Shown here piece after piece: positions 23,476 to 34,263 of a DNA stretch of 64,000 bases. The stretch's first letter is position 1. Each line of letters starts with the position of its first letter. The notes under the pieces were generated by a model. That model was given only the letters and a program-made list of their open reading frames with translations, had not been told where the DNA came from and did no database searches. Location: NCBI GenBank assembly GCA_900095095.1, contig FMBT01000289.1:744001-808000 (forward strand). The letters run 5' to 3'. The position numbers were made by a program, and so were the translations under genes. The DNA comes from Fragilariopsis cylindrus CCMP1102. Lineage: Eukaryota > Bacillariophyta > Bacillariophyceae > Bacillariales > Bacillariaceae.

Positions 23476-24621
23476 CTAATAGCCGTCGTTGTCGTTGTCG
23501 TCGTCCGTTGAATACTTATCGTCTTCTCCAAGAATCTTTGAAGGAAGAGGATACTGACAAGCTTCATCCCAGGTAAAGCTATCGAGCGGATGATCTGGAT
23601 TCCATGGTCTAGCACGATCATTTCCCAATGCTTCCTCACTTTGGTTGACATTGAATAGGTAGTTGTAATAAGTGTTCGATTCGAATGACCACTCGGAATT
23701 GCTTATCGCCATTAGACGGTCAAGCATATCAAGCTTCTCCATAAGCTCGTTGAATGTGAGACGATATGCTAGTTCCGATTCTTTCGTTGAATCTTTTTTC
23801 TTCATCCACGTCGACAAAGAATAGATACCAATAAACGATTGCAACCATAAGAACGTGCCGTCGGGTTGTGCGACAATTGTAAACGCGTGTTCAAAACCTA
23901 CACAGCCCTTGGTGCAACCGATCCCGAGTCGGTAGACCGATCTACGATGATAATAACGATGCCGGCCGTCATCACTATCAATACGGTCTCGTCCTCCTTT
24001 GCCTTCGTCTCCTTCATTATGATGTTGGTAAAAATTGACGTGATCTGTAAAAGAGGCCGTGCCGACCCAAACACCTTTCCATTTCTTTCTTCCCAATGCT
24101 ACATCATTATTTTTTGCTACGGTACGTCCACAATAATACGCCGTTAATGCCGACCGAGTTGTTGCACAACGTGTCGTCTTGATTGATTCGATATCATCCC
24201 AATTAATTCTTTCCGCTACGTGTCCGTCGTAGCCGCCATAATCTACAGAACGTTCGAATGCTTTTTTTGTTTCAAGTTCCGTGATTAAGTCCTTCCCTTC
24301 TTCTGTCATTTTGTTAAATCCGGTAGTAGTGTCATCTTCTTGGAAAAGAATTTGCATAAAGCGTCTGAACCAATTGATCGTTAATAGATCTGACATAGTA
24401 CGCACGAATGCTAGATCGTCTGAAATAAAATAAAGTTCGTGCTCTTCCGATAATCTTTGCATGGCCGGAACTTTCCCATTACGGAAAGGATCGTTCCAAT
24501 AGTTGTTGTAAAAGTACGACACAAAGCAAATGATCCCTGCGATCGCTATGTTGACATTTCGATTATCCATAATTCCCGGTTTGTAATGGTCTTTTTTTTT
24601 GTTATTGAAGATTATGTTCAC
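23476..24621 (-). CDS. Orphan protein with N-terminal membrane segment
   Basis: Single exon, 381 aa; the ATG at 24570 (residue 18) is an alternative start. A hydrophobic segment near residues 24-40 (NIAIAGIICFVSYFYNN) could be an anchor. The rest looks like a real folded protein with Trp/Tyr/His-rich patches (KWKGVWVGTASFTDHVNFYQHH, FEHAFTIVAQPDG, TFLWLQSFIGIYSLSTWM) and an acidic Asp/Asn C-terminal tail. I recognise no family. The pattern of a short membrane segment and a soluble domain suggests an endomembrane or organelle-surface protein, which is only a guess. Confidence 0.6.
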   Translation of the reverse strand: MNIIFNNKKKDHYKPGIMDNRNVNIAIAGIICFVSYFYNNYWNDPFRNGKVPAMQRLSEEHELYFISDDLAFVRTMSDLLTINWFRRFMQILFQEDDTTTGFNKMTEEGKDLITELETKKAFERSVDYGGYDGHVAERINWDDIESIKTTRCATTRSALTAYYCGRTVAKNNDVALGRKKWKGVWVGTASFTDHVNFYQHHNEGDEGKGGRDRIDSDDGRHRYYHRRSVYRLGIGCTKGCVGFEHAFTIVAQPDGTFLWLQSFIGIYSLSTWMKKKDSTKESELAYRLTFNELMEKLDMLDRLMAISNSEWSFESNTYYNYLFNVNQSEEALGNDRARPWNPDHPLDSFTWDEACQYPLPSKILGEDDKYSTDDDNDNDGY

Positions 24622-25615
24622 TCAAATAAAACTCTGAGAACAATTCAATTACTGTTATTGTTTTCATTTTTATTCCGCGCATTTTTACTTCGGGCCGGCC
24701 ATAACAAACAAAAAAGTGTTCCATTCACAGAACATTCACAGAATGACCTTCCTTTTATTAGTAGGAGAAGTCATTTACACCAGGAATTTTTAATCTCTCC
24801 TAGATTGCTCCTACTGTCATACGGACTGAGGCACTGCCCAAATGTAATTCAAACAGTTCTTGATCTTCATTTGGCTACATTTTTTCTTCACACGCACGGA
24901 TCCTAGGAAAGAATTCCTGTAAACCTAGATAACGAGCGTCTTGCCTCCCTGCATTCCAAATCCCTCAATTTTTTTTGTTCAAACTCCAAAATACACAAGA
25001 ATAGCATGTATAACACAACAAAATCACATGCAATCACCACATCCAGTAGTTTGGAAAGAGAAGAACGGCTAGACAACGCAATGGACTATAATCCAATACT
25101 TAACCCCTTGTGTACACCAGCAATAACACAGTAGGTGTAGGTTGCTTTTTGGAAATTTTGAATTCTATATCACAAATTGTTGCCTCTAATGCACAGCATA
25201 GTATTTTGAGATTTTGTCAAAAGCAGGTCCATAACTTATACCTCCATCATGGAGCCCCTCAAATTGACAAAACAACCTAATATTATAGATCTTGAAACAC
25301 GGTAACTTAGACTTTGATATTACTATAGCTTTATTTTATTATCTTTATTTTTCATTATATGTGTAGCTGTATCAGTTGTTTCAAATATGGATCAGCTTTT
25401 ACATCCACACCTCCACACAATCACCTATTAAAGTAATGAATAAAGGACCCGGAGTGTTGTTTAAGTCATCTTAATACCTTCTCTAGATTTATCATCCATT
25501 GATTTTGGTTGATATTGAATATTCATCATATATAGTCAATCTAAATCTATAGTGTAGCGGGTCCATAATATCAATCTTGTTGTCAACATAGATTTTTCAC
25601 TTGTTAGCACTGTAC

Positions 25616-25822
25616 TGTACACGTGGCCAGGCGGGTTGACTGTTGTTTTACTAGTCTTTGTAAGACGGTAGGGGACAGGGCGGCAGCTTTTAGATAACAA
25701 GTTCTATATGTACACGTGGCCAGTGTTATCTACATTCTCTCCTAGGATCCATACACGTCAATAGTTGTTTTTGGAATTCACTTTTCTGTCTTTCAAAGGC
25801 GTTAAGGAGCAAAGCGGCAGCT
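25616..25822. repeat. Partial direct repeats
   Basis: TGTACACGTGGCCAG occurs exactly at 25616-25630 and 25709-25723. GCGGCAGCT occurs at 25680-25688 and 25814-25822, each followed by an AT-rich run (TTTAGATAA, ATTAAATAA). The order of blocks suggests an old tandem duplication of roughly 100-135 bp that has since diverged. Confidence 0.6.
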
Positions 25823-26158
25823 ATTAAATAATCATTCGTGAATCTGTGGTGGACTCCTAGCTACTAATGGACTACCAGTACCAGGTTTTAGGGGTAGTAC
25901 AGGTATAATTGCATATAAAACAGGATTCATGGTCAAAAAAAGGCCATATGACTGGCTGATATGAGTAGTTTTTGCGGATTTGAAGGGTTAAATATCCTGT
26001 GCGCTCCCAAAATAGTACAGACAGACACATTGCATAATGATGGCATCAAAATTAAATAGCTTGAAAGTGTTACTCTCTTATTTTTCTGATCAAATTAAAA
26101 CACTTTGAAAACAGTAGCGTACAAATAAACCTAGTTTATCCAATCTCTCTGCTTGTCA

Positions 26159-26249
26159 AAAATCCTTGATTAATTTGATGCATTGCACGTGCCAGGACAG
26201 ACGGAGAAGTGTTGTTGCTGTCCTGACAATTATATTGAGAAACAAATCG
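26159..26249. repeat. Hairpin-bearing dispersed repeat, copy B
   Basis: Second copy of the element at 23049-23170, same block order and same strand. Its hairpin arms differ in sequence: CAGGACAG (26193-26200) pairs with CTGTCCTG (26218-26225). Both copies can therefore fold, but with different stems. Confidence 0.7.
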
Positions 26250-26764
26250 TTGAATAATAAAAATATAAAGATCACTCACAACTTTGAATATCAAGGTTAA
26301 TACAAAAACTTACCCTTGGACTAGAGTCAATTAATTGGCAAGATTATAAGATACACTACCAGATCAGAACTGTATCCGTCAATTTATTGTACAATAACGA
26401 TGGTGGTGATAACGACTACAAAGAAAATATAATTGAAAGAGAAAAGAAAATATAACTATTACCTATATATTATAATATTACGGTACTACTCTATTCACTA
26501 TTAATACTTATGAGCCAAACGTGAATGAGAAACTGTAAATACAATCACGGTCCCGGAAATATGAATCGTAAAGGATGATATTCGATCGACTTTTATGTTA
26601 CTATTAAGATGACAAAAAAAAACAAAAGATGCAACTATGTGATAATTATGAGCTAACCTCAAACAAAATCAGTCATGTATATCTATATTCAATATTTACA
26701 ATAGAAAATGCTACCATAAAATGACCAATTAGAAAAATTCACTCTCTTCCTGTGTTTTGTTTGT

Positions 26765-28141
26765 CTATATTGTTTCATCTATCGTTGACGGACAAATATC
26801 ATTCCCATTCTGGTCCAACACTTCAACATTTTCGCATCCAATTTTCGTAGGGTCAAAGTCGTTGTTGAAAAAAGTTACGTTCCTACAAGGAAGCTTTTTA
26901 TTACAAAGAAAGTTCATACCTTTCGCACTCCCCATCATACGATTTGATTGGAAGGACAGATTTTGGATCAACGTTGGCCTATCTTCATTCGTTTGATCAT
27001 GTGATTGATAATTATTTTCCAGTAAAATTACAGAAGTGGTATTATATATAGTGTTGTTTCGAAATACTATATCTTTCATATGACCACCACGTGTTGCGGT
27101 TGATTTTAAATGAAGCGCCGGACTCCAACCGCAACAACCATTCTCGCAATGATCTGGAAGACAAACCCCAACATGATTATCCTCGATAAGTACATTTCGA
27201 ATTCCACCACTGCATTCACTACCAAGACTTATTCCCATACCAATTCGAAATATATTTCGTCGGATCGTAACATTTACTGTTTCATAGGTCCCATCAGTAA
27301 ATTCCTTGATTTTGTCACAATTAAGTGGCGATCCTGAATTCTTTCCACAAACACCAGCCTTTATTGCAATGTGGTCATCACCACAGGATATATCATTGTA
27401 TTCAATAAGGACATTTCGAGAACTGTCCGGATCAATCCCATCTGAGTTAGGTGCATACATATGTGATCGGATCTTAATGTGATGAATATGAACGTCTGTG
27501 CAAAGTACTGGATGTAGACACCAAAATGGACTATCTATTAACGTAACACCCGATATCTCAACCTGATGACAATCGATTAGCTGAATGAGATTAGGACGTC
27601 CTGCTTTCAAGATTGAACGATCATTCTGGAAGGCATCCCACCACGGTTGACCGTTTCCATCGATTGTACCTATTCCAACTATACGGATCGAGAAAGCATG
27701 AGATGCATATAAAAAGGGCTGGTATTGTAAATATGGTCCATCACGAGAGTTGCCATATGTTGCTAGAGGAGGAATTTGTGGCCAATCAGTTGTAGTCCAG
27801 TCTAGTGCTTGTAATGTTCCATCAACCTGGAGGGTAATATGACTTGTCAAATTGAGAGGGCCACTATTGAATGCGTGATACTCTGGGAATAGTATGATAG
27901 CTCCCCCAACTGCTGACGCAAAGTGAAGAGTTCGTCGTAAAGCAGCAGTATCATCAGCAATACCATCACCGACTGCGCCAAAATCAAGAACGTTCAAAAT
28001 GACAGGATCTGTATTTCCCCCTAATGGTAGCTGTATGATACTCGCAATGGTACAAGACAAAAATAGCACGATAATCACAAGTGGTAGTTGCTGAAGACTA
28101 GTACTACTGCTACTACTAGGTATTAACTTTTTCATTTCCAT
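26765..28141 (-). CDS. Secreted GH28-family glycosidase (polygalacturonase-like)
   Basis: Single exon, 458 aa, with a signal peptide (hydrophobic residues 19-35). After the leader comes the family opening VLDFGAVGDGIADDTAALRR and a right-handed beta-helix. Catalytic motifs: NSDGIDP with Asp234 and CGDDHIAIKAG with Asp255/Asp256. The usual GHG is GMG (301-303, followed by ISLGSECSGG) and the usual RIK is HLK (344-346). Such variants, with GSE-SGG retained, occur in the plant and exo-type clades as I recall. It likely hydrolyses uronic-acid or related polysaccharides outside the cell; true pectin activity is uncertain. The many cysteines fit a secreted protein. Confidence 0.88.
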   Translation of the reverse strand: MEMKKLIPSSSSSTSLQQLPLVIIVLFLSCTIASIIQLPLGGNTDPVILNVLDFGAVGDGIADDTAALRRTLHFASAVGGAIILFPEYHAFNSGPLNLTSHITLQVDGTLQALDWTTTDWPQIPPLATYGNSRDGPYLQYQPFLYASHAFSIRIVGIGTIDGNGQPWWDAFQNDRSILKAGRPNLIQLIDCHQVEISGVTLIDSPFWCLHPVLCTDVHIHHIKIRSHMYAPNSDGIDPDSSRNVLIEYNDISCGDDHIAIKAGVCGKNSGSPLNCDKIKEFTDGTYETVNVTIRRNIFRIGMGISLGSECSGGIRNVLIEDNHVGVCLPDHCENGCCGWSPALHLKSTATRGGHMKDIVFRNNTIYNTTSVILLENNYQSHDQTNEDRPTLIQNLSFQSNRMMGSAKGMNFLCNKKLPCRNVTFFNNDFDPTKIGCENVEVLDQNGNDICPSTIDETI

Positions 28142-28677
28142 TTTCCCAAGAGGTAGGTCGTATTGTTACTTCGAGTACATTATTATATGTCGTATGTTGT
28201 TGCATGTGTTCCTGAAGTCTAAAAAATCCACACAATAAAAGATACAAACAGAGAATCTAAAAAAAGATTTTCATATCTCGTCCGTCCGTCCAACAGAAAA
28301 ACTTAAATAACGAACGTTGTGTACAGTAACGTTACCGTAAATGGAAAGACTTATTCTAATACGAAACGACGTTAGAACAAAACATAGAGATCTTCCGAGA
28401 GAAATAGTAGGATAAAACGGAAGACGATCGCATATAGATCGAATTGGATATTTATTTGAAGACAAGGTAGATTTTGATGCAAACTAAATAATGTACTAAG
28501 TTGTTTTTTTAAGATTAATGTAGAGGTACTAAACATATATTATTAAGCAAAAACCACCAGAGCGACCAACAAATGAATCTACCTTCAGAAAATGTTGTAC
28601 TATATACCGTACAGCTCCTGCTCCTGCTTGTGGAAGTTGTGCATTATAAGATAAAATAATGGCGCTAGTGATAGTTT
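28142..28677. other. Intergenic region
   Basis: Holds the promoter of the GH28 gene (start 28141) and the 3' flank of the repeat-protein gene whose last exon ends at 28678. Nothing else is recognisable. Confidence 0.45.
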
Positions 28678-29526
28678 CTATTTTAGTTTCCTTTTTCCTC
28701 CAAAAATGTTTCCCAATATTTTCTTTGAAACATCTCCAAACTACATTTAATAGGAGAAATATAGAATGCGAATCGAAAAGGTGGTTAGAAAAAAGAAAGG
28801 AAAAAGTACACGTTTTACTGAAGAATAAATAAACAGAATCTTCTAACAGATATCACGATGAATAGTATTAGCAGGGGCATGGTACTATAGTCCTACTATA
28901 CTTTATTAGACATACCTGATAGTCGTCATCTCCCGTAAATTTTGTAAGCGCCTTCTTTGTGATGCTACCAAACTATATGATATTGGGTAGAGACACTTCG
29001 GTGAGTGCACAAGAAAATGTGTAATATAAATATTATTCCCAACAAGAAGCAAAAAAAAAACGATAACGACGAAATCTTATCTTACCACATAGTCTTTGGC
29101 GGCATCTTCTCCTAAGTAGCCCTTCACCCAATCACGTCTTTTATTTTCAATTTCTTTGGTTATATCTCCAAATTCATATTCATCCTTTCCGATATAATCT
29201 GATACTCTACTTTTAACACGACGATCAATTTCTGTTGATAGGTCACCAAATTTATATTCCTCGTTACCACAATAGATAGCGACTGCACCTTTAACACGTC
29301 TGTCTAATTCGATCGACAAATCTCCAGCCTCGTATGGTTTTCCTGTCAAATCTTCTGTCATGTCCTTTACCATATTGTCCACTACAACAATTAGATCACC
29401 AACTTCATATTCCTTTTTTTTATTATCAGAATAAGTGTAATAATTATGGTTAGGAAAAAGAATCTAGTGCAACACAACCCAATAATGAAAAGGGTATCTT
29501 AATTATTATTTATACTGTACTACAAA

Positions 29527-29560
<34 letters not shown>

Positions 29561-30188
29561 CTTAATGCCTTACCTCTTTTCCACGCAAAAGTGCAATTTC
29601 ACCCTTTACTCTAGTATCAACCTCTTTCGTGATATCACCCAATTTATAATCTTCCTTTCCCAAAAATTCTCGACAATTCTTCTTCATGTCTTCGACTGTA
29701 TAATATTTATACCGATATATCGAGATACATGATATATAATATATATTGAAAAAAAGTGTTGTTATGAGAGTATGCTAATGGATTCATTGTGGACACGTTA
29801 TGAAATTAAATCTAAAAATCTTATACTCGCTCAGTTCGATTGACTTTAACTTACCTACAGCTGTTTGGATCAAATCTGATAATTCCATTGTCAATCCCTC
29901 CCATTCGTCATTTACAACTAAATTCCCAACAGCACTATCCTTTTCTTCCTTTGTGATAGGTTCTGCTGCTGTACCAGTAACATCAATAATCGCACCCTTG
30001 TCGTCGTCATCGTCTGATGATGATGGTGACGAATAGACAGCGACGGTGGTGGTCCGCTGATGACGAGTTGAAGGAGAATACGAAATTACGGAAAACGCCG
30101 TAGCAAAGTTGTGAAACTTTTGTTGAAGCAAAAGGACCGCAACCAGTTGCAAAGTTACAGCAGAGCAGTTGAATGATTTAATATTCAT
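28678..30188 (-). CDS. Plastid-targeted protein of tandem GK-x-Y-x-x-GD repeats
   Basis: Five exons: 30188-29855, 29695-29574, 29412-29086, 28972-28916 and 28740-28678, giving 300 aa. Without splicing, exons 4 and 5 are missed. The N-terminus is a signal peptide ending FATA|FSVISYSP, matching the diatom plastid cleavage motif with Phe at +1. After an acidic linker come about six units of roughly 26 residues, each like GKEDYKLGDITKEVDTRVKG; the last units are shorter (FGSITKKALTKF, FGDVSKKILGNIFGG). The unit looks like an amphipathic helix plus a GD turn. The C-terminus is basic (GGKRKLK). Introns 3 and 4 fall at the same point of the repeat, just before FG. Function unknown; a stromal structural or membrane-associated role is a guess. 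Confidence 0.82.
29528..29558. repeat. (CA)n microsatellite in intron
   Basis: About 15 CA units, within intron 2 (29573-29413) of the repeat-protein gene. Likely polymorphic. Confidence 0.9.
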
Positions 30189-30546
30189 GGTTGGATTTGA
30201 TGATATACAGTATGCTCCTATTTTGAATTGAAATGGTTATCGAATTGTGTACTCGATGCGAAGAGATATGGTGTTGTTGTTGTAGTTGTTATCGTTCTAT
30301 TTGATACAGTACGGCGGTTTCCTACGATGACGCGATCTTGGTGCAACAACTTCATTCATCCGAAGGCTTAAGTATATTTTTCGCGATTGAGTCGAATGAA
30401 TCGAATTTCTAGAGATCCAAAACAAAGAAGTGATAACAAGTGTTGTATCTTTAGAAGTATTATTAAGATGAGATGCCGAGGAACAAGAAGGAGACAACCA
30501 ACGACAACAATGCATTTGAGACTACATTAAAATAATAACTAATACG
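30189..30546. promoter_or_regulatory. Divergent promoter region, repeat protein / MFS transporter
   Basis: 358 bp between start codons at 30188 (minus) and 30547 (plus). It must carry both promoters. I see no recognisable factor site or structural RNA. Confidence 0.45.
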
Positions 30547-31265
30547 ATGACGACGGAAGAGACAAAGAACGAAAACAGAAAAATATTGAATACAGACAAA
30601 GTACTATGGATTACATATATCAATATCATTCTGTACGCATTGTCGTATCAATTACAAAGACCGGTAGAACCATATTTGATAAAATCATTGATTGAAAAAG
30701 AAGAATTAGAAGGATCATTATCATCATCATCATCATCCTCATCTTCTTCAATTAATCAAACGTATGGCAATTTACAATCCTTTTTTAGTTTCTGTCAATT
30801 CTTTGGTTCACCATTGGTTGGAATACTATTAGATCGGATCGGTATTCGAAAAACATCAATAATTGTTTACATTGCATCAGCATTGTCGTATTCTATACTA
30901 GCATCAGCATCAGATTTATCATTATTATTTGTTAGTAAGATCCCAACAATATTCCAGGCAGCATTTTTAGTTGCACAGGCAACTGCTGCAACATCAACAG
31001 GAGATGACGCGTCATTACGAGCGGCTGCACTTGGTCGGATGACAACAGCATATACAATTGGTGCAACAATCGGACCCGCTCTCGGTGGATACTTGGCTGG
31101 GAAAGGTGATTTTTATATTGGTGCAAAATTTGCTGTAGCTGGTTCCATATTATCTGCAATTTTATCATCTTTGTTCCTGCCTGATAATAATAATGTACAA
31201 CGAGAGGAGGAACCACCGACAGCAACATCGTCTACATCAACAACAACTACTTCATCATTGTCATC

Positions 31266-31297
<32 letters not shown>

Positions 31298-32028
31298 TAC
31301 CGTCATTACCGTCATCGTCGTCATCACCAAAGAAAGATAAGATAAAGAAGATGAAGAGTAAAAGATCTTTTCTAGATGATACACGTCGTTCTGCAGAAAT
31401 TGCTTTGCGACCAACTATTTGGCCATTACTTATGGTGAAAGTCATGGGAGGTGTGTGTGCTTCAATGCATTCTACAGTTATTCCTCTGGTATTGACACAA
31501 ACATTAAAGTTTGAACCACAACAATTGGGATTAGTTATGTCATGTGGGATGTTTGCTGTTGCTGCATTCGGTGCATTTGCAATGTCACCATTGGCAAAAA
31601 CTCTTGGTTCGTTCGGGATGATGAATACCGGTCTAATAGCACGGTCCATTTTGGGGTTAATTATGGCGGGGATGGTTACCGTATACGCATCACTCCTTGA
31701 AAGTACAACTACAACAAATGATATAGAATTTATTCTAATGCAAGTCATTGTTGTATCGATATTGCATGCACTTTCGCAGCACGTTTTGGCTACAGGATTG
31801 ACAACACAAACTACTGGTAATGTTGATAAGGATGAACAGGGATCATTACTTGGGTTAGAACATAGTCTATTCAGCCTAGCACGAATCGGAGGACCAGCTA
31901 TCGCGACAGCTCTATTAGGGTTTGGGGGTATGTTACCAGTAGAGATGGCATGTGGTTCGCTCGATATATTGATGACTATTTCGTTATCAATAACGTTACC
32001 ACGATCGTCCAAACGAAAAAATACCTGA
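30547..32028 (+). CDS. Major facilitator superfamily transporter
   Basis: Single exon, 493 aa, with about 12 hydrophobic segments. Motif A between the second and third helices is present as GILLDRIGIRKT. The helix-5 region carries GATIGPALGGYLAG (motif C type, as in drug and organic-anion antiporters). The central cytosolic loop is a Ser/Thr/Pro low-complexity stretch followed by a basic run (KKDKIKKMKSKR). Overall it resembles the TetA/MFSD9-10 branch of MFS. Substrate cannot be told from sequence. A Ser run encoded by TCA/TCT repeats lies in the first extramembrane loop (about residues 56-68). Confidence 0.85.
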
Positions 32029-32291
32029 CATAGACCAATCAATCCATTCAATTATTAAGAAGTAGAACAAAAATGGCAATTTTATCTTTTAATAGTTGAT
32101 CTGCTTCAAATTTAATATATATTGTGGTATGGTATACTAATACATTAAGCCAATATTAGAATACGAATAATACGGATTTTTTTTTCTAGAAGCCAAAGTA
32201 ATCACTCTTACAGTATTGAATGGATAAAGTAGCTTACAGTAACATCTTCTTAAATATATTGTGAATTACTATGCGTTCGTAGGTCTACAAA

Positions 32292-33731
32292 TTAATGACT
32301 TCTTCTTCCTCCCTTACGTCTGCTGTTCTTACTAGAATTTCCTCTTTTACCTTGTTGACTGCTTCTCATTAAGGCTTCCATTTTCATTTTATCAACAACT
32401 GGTTTAACATCGATGTAATATCCTAATCCCTGTGCACCCATGCGAAAGACATATCCCTTCTTGGAGCTTTTAAACTTCTTCATAGCAACGAATTCTTTCG
32501 TCTCCTTCTCTTCTACAACCTTCTTTTGTTTCTTTTTGGTACTGGATGTAGGTACCGGAGACGCTGACCTTTTCGTCATCGTCTTTTCCGGAGTTTTATC
32601 AGACTTCTCCTTGGTGACTTTTCGTTTCTTTGTTGGAGATTCTTTGTCATCATTGTCATTGTCGGGTTTTGTCTTTTTCTTGGGTGTCTCCTTCTTCTCT
32701 TCTGCTGCTCCCTTCTGTTTTTTAAGTGCTTGAAGCAATGGACTCTTCAAATTCTTCTTTTTCTTTCCAGAATCAGATTTATCATCCTTGCTACTTAGAT
32801 CTTCTTTATTATCCGATACGCCTACATCTGCACTGACGCCTGCCAACTTCGCAATTTCTCTTAAAGCTTCAGGAGTCTTATTGTATACGGGCAGAGAGAC
32901 ACTGTCTGCTGTTTTGATGCTAAGCATCTGGACATTAGCCCACGAACGTGGAATTTTGTATGCAGCCTTATTTGCAATTGCTATGATGTTTTCGGTCAGA
33001 TGTTTCGGTTCCATACCTGTATGGCCTGCTCGGATGGAAATACAAGTCCCGGTATTGACGGTCATGTAGGTTGCACTTAGCGCCTTTTGAATGGCAAATG
33101 GCAGCGCTTTTTCGCGTGTCAAATCAATAGGAATAGGAAGTCTCTTAGCTTTAATGAACGCCTTTCCAAGGGCCTTACTCAGCATGGGCAAAATACGATC
33201 ATCAGCCATAAACATATTATACTTAGACAAAAGTTCACGTTTTTGTTCGAACGACGAATGCTTTTTTCGTAACGAATCTAAGCTCAAGACTTTTTTGACG
33301 CATCCCATATGATCTGGGAATTTTTCAATCATTGTTTGACACCATTCTTTGGAAGATTCCTTCACAATGAGACAAATTTCGGGCTCTTCTACACCATCAG
33401 CGGTACTATCTGCGAGTTTGTAAAAAGGATGAGGAATAATGATCTGCGTCGGCTTAGGCTTGCTTTGACCTGGAGCACGCAATAGAGTGATTTGGACCTG
33501 AACAGGTCGATCGTTTCCAAGCAGAGTCATCTTTTCCGAAGATCCTCCTTCTGTTACCTTTTCATGATACTTAAGCACAGCCTTGACAGCCTTGCCGACT
33601 AGCGCTTTATCAAGTCCAGTATCGGCGAAATTCGTAGTAGCTTTTGAAGGTTTCTTGTTCTTTACTGGCGTCGACTTTTTCTTGACGACGGGCGATTTAT
33701 TGGATTTTGGTGTTGTTGATTTAGCTACCAT
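32292..33731 (-). CDS. Ribosomal L1-domain nucleolar protein (RSL1D1/UTP30-like)
   Basis: Single exon, 479 aa, close to human RSL1D1 (490). The L1-type fold covers about residues 20-280: PTQIIIPHPFYK, the middle domain with EICLIVKES and VLSLDSLRKKH, MFMADDRILPMLSKALGKAF, and TCISIRAGHTGM. The C-terminal third is Lys-rich with KKxK runs and ends in a basic tail (SSKNSRRKGGRRSH), typical of nucleolar proteins. The family acts in ribosome biogenesis (Utp30/Cic1 in yeast). It converges on the MFS gene with 263 bp between the stops. Confidence 0.87.
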   Translation of the reverse strand: MVAKSTTPKSNKSPVVKKKSTPVKNKKPSKATTNFADTGLDKALVGKAVKAVLKYHEKVTEGGSSEKMTLLGNDRPVQVQITLLRAPGQSKPKPTQIIIPHPFYKLADSTADGVEEPEICLIVKESSKEWCQTMIEKFPDHMGCVKKVLSLDSLRKKHSSFEQKRELLSKYNMFMADDRILPMLSKALGKAFIKAKRLPIPIDLTREKALPFAIQKALSATYMTVNTGTCISIRAGHTGMEPKHLTENIIAIANKAAYKIPRSWANVQMLSIKTADSVSLPVYNKTPEALREIAKLAGVSADVGVSDNKEDLSSKDDKSDSGKKKKNLKSPLLQALKKQKGAAEEKKETPKKKTKPDNDNDDKESPTKKRKVTKEKSDKTPEKTMTKRSASPVPTSSTKKKQKKVVEEKETKEFVAMKKFKSSKKGYVFRMGAQGLGYYIDVKPVVDKMKMEALMRSSQQGKRGNSSKNSRRKGGRRSH

Positions 33732-34263
33732 TTTCGATCTTGTTTAACAGCTATTGGTGCTGTAATACTTGTATTAGTATGGGTTAGAAGTGTGATATAG
33801 GATATGTGATGAATGTTAGTCTTTGCTTTCTTCCATTTGTTGATATTCTTTCGCAATAGTATGTTGCTTTGCTTTAATGCTTACATTATCGCGCTTTTTT
33901 TCAGAGAGGTGATGAATTATTTTTAGGAATTTTCATAAAAGCATTATTTTGAGTGGAGGTAGCTTCGCGGCAGTCGGACGAGTAAGGGACAGACGGCCAG
34001 AAATTTCCAGTCGTGTATAAATTGTTAAAAAAGAATGAACCTGCTGAATACTGACTACTATGTTTGAATATATATAGTTACTTAGTTAGTTATTAGATAG
34101 TTAGTTAGGGTAGTTAAGACGATTTTTTTACTTCATTGGTTTATCATTATCTATTTATCTCGCTCGTATCAAAGTAATAGTCAATACGGGTATCAATAAT
34201 TTACATACAAACAATCATCACAAAATTAATATATTATTCAAATATCTTTTCGCCCTTTTCTGT
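33732..34263. other. Intergenic region
   Basis: Between the start of the L1-domain gene (33731) and the end of the J-protein gene (34264), both minus. It includes GGGACAGACGG near 33988, similar to a block of the 23-kb/26-kb repeat, and TTAG-rich simple sequence around 34075-34115. No ORF. Confidence 0.45.

Larger units (their letters stand above)
24622..26764. other. 2.1-kb gene-free region
   Basis: Lies upstream of the orphan gene at 24621 and beyond the 3' end of the GH28 gene. No protein-like ORF is apparent. It contains the partial direct repeats at 25616-25822 and copy B of the hairpin repeat at 26159-26249, and is otherwise AT-rich. It could be degraded mobile DNA, but I see no transposase or terminal repeats. 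Confidence 0.5.

Noticed and set aside
31113-32051. 312-codon minus-strand ORF across the MFS transporter
   Set aside because: It is antisense to a clear 12-helix transporter and shows no domain of its own.
33985-34000. Third copy of the hairpin repeat
   Set aside because: Only the short block GGGACAGACGG matches; neither flanking block nor hairpin arms are found, so I list it as a similarity only.
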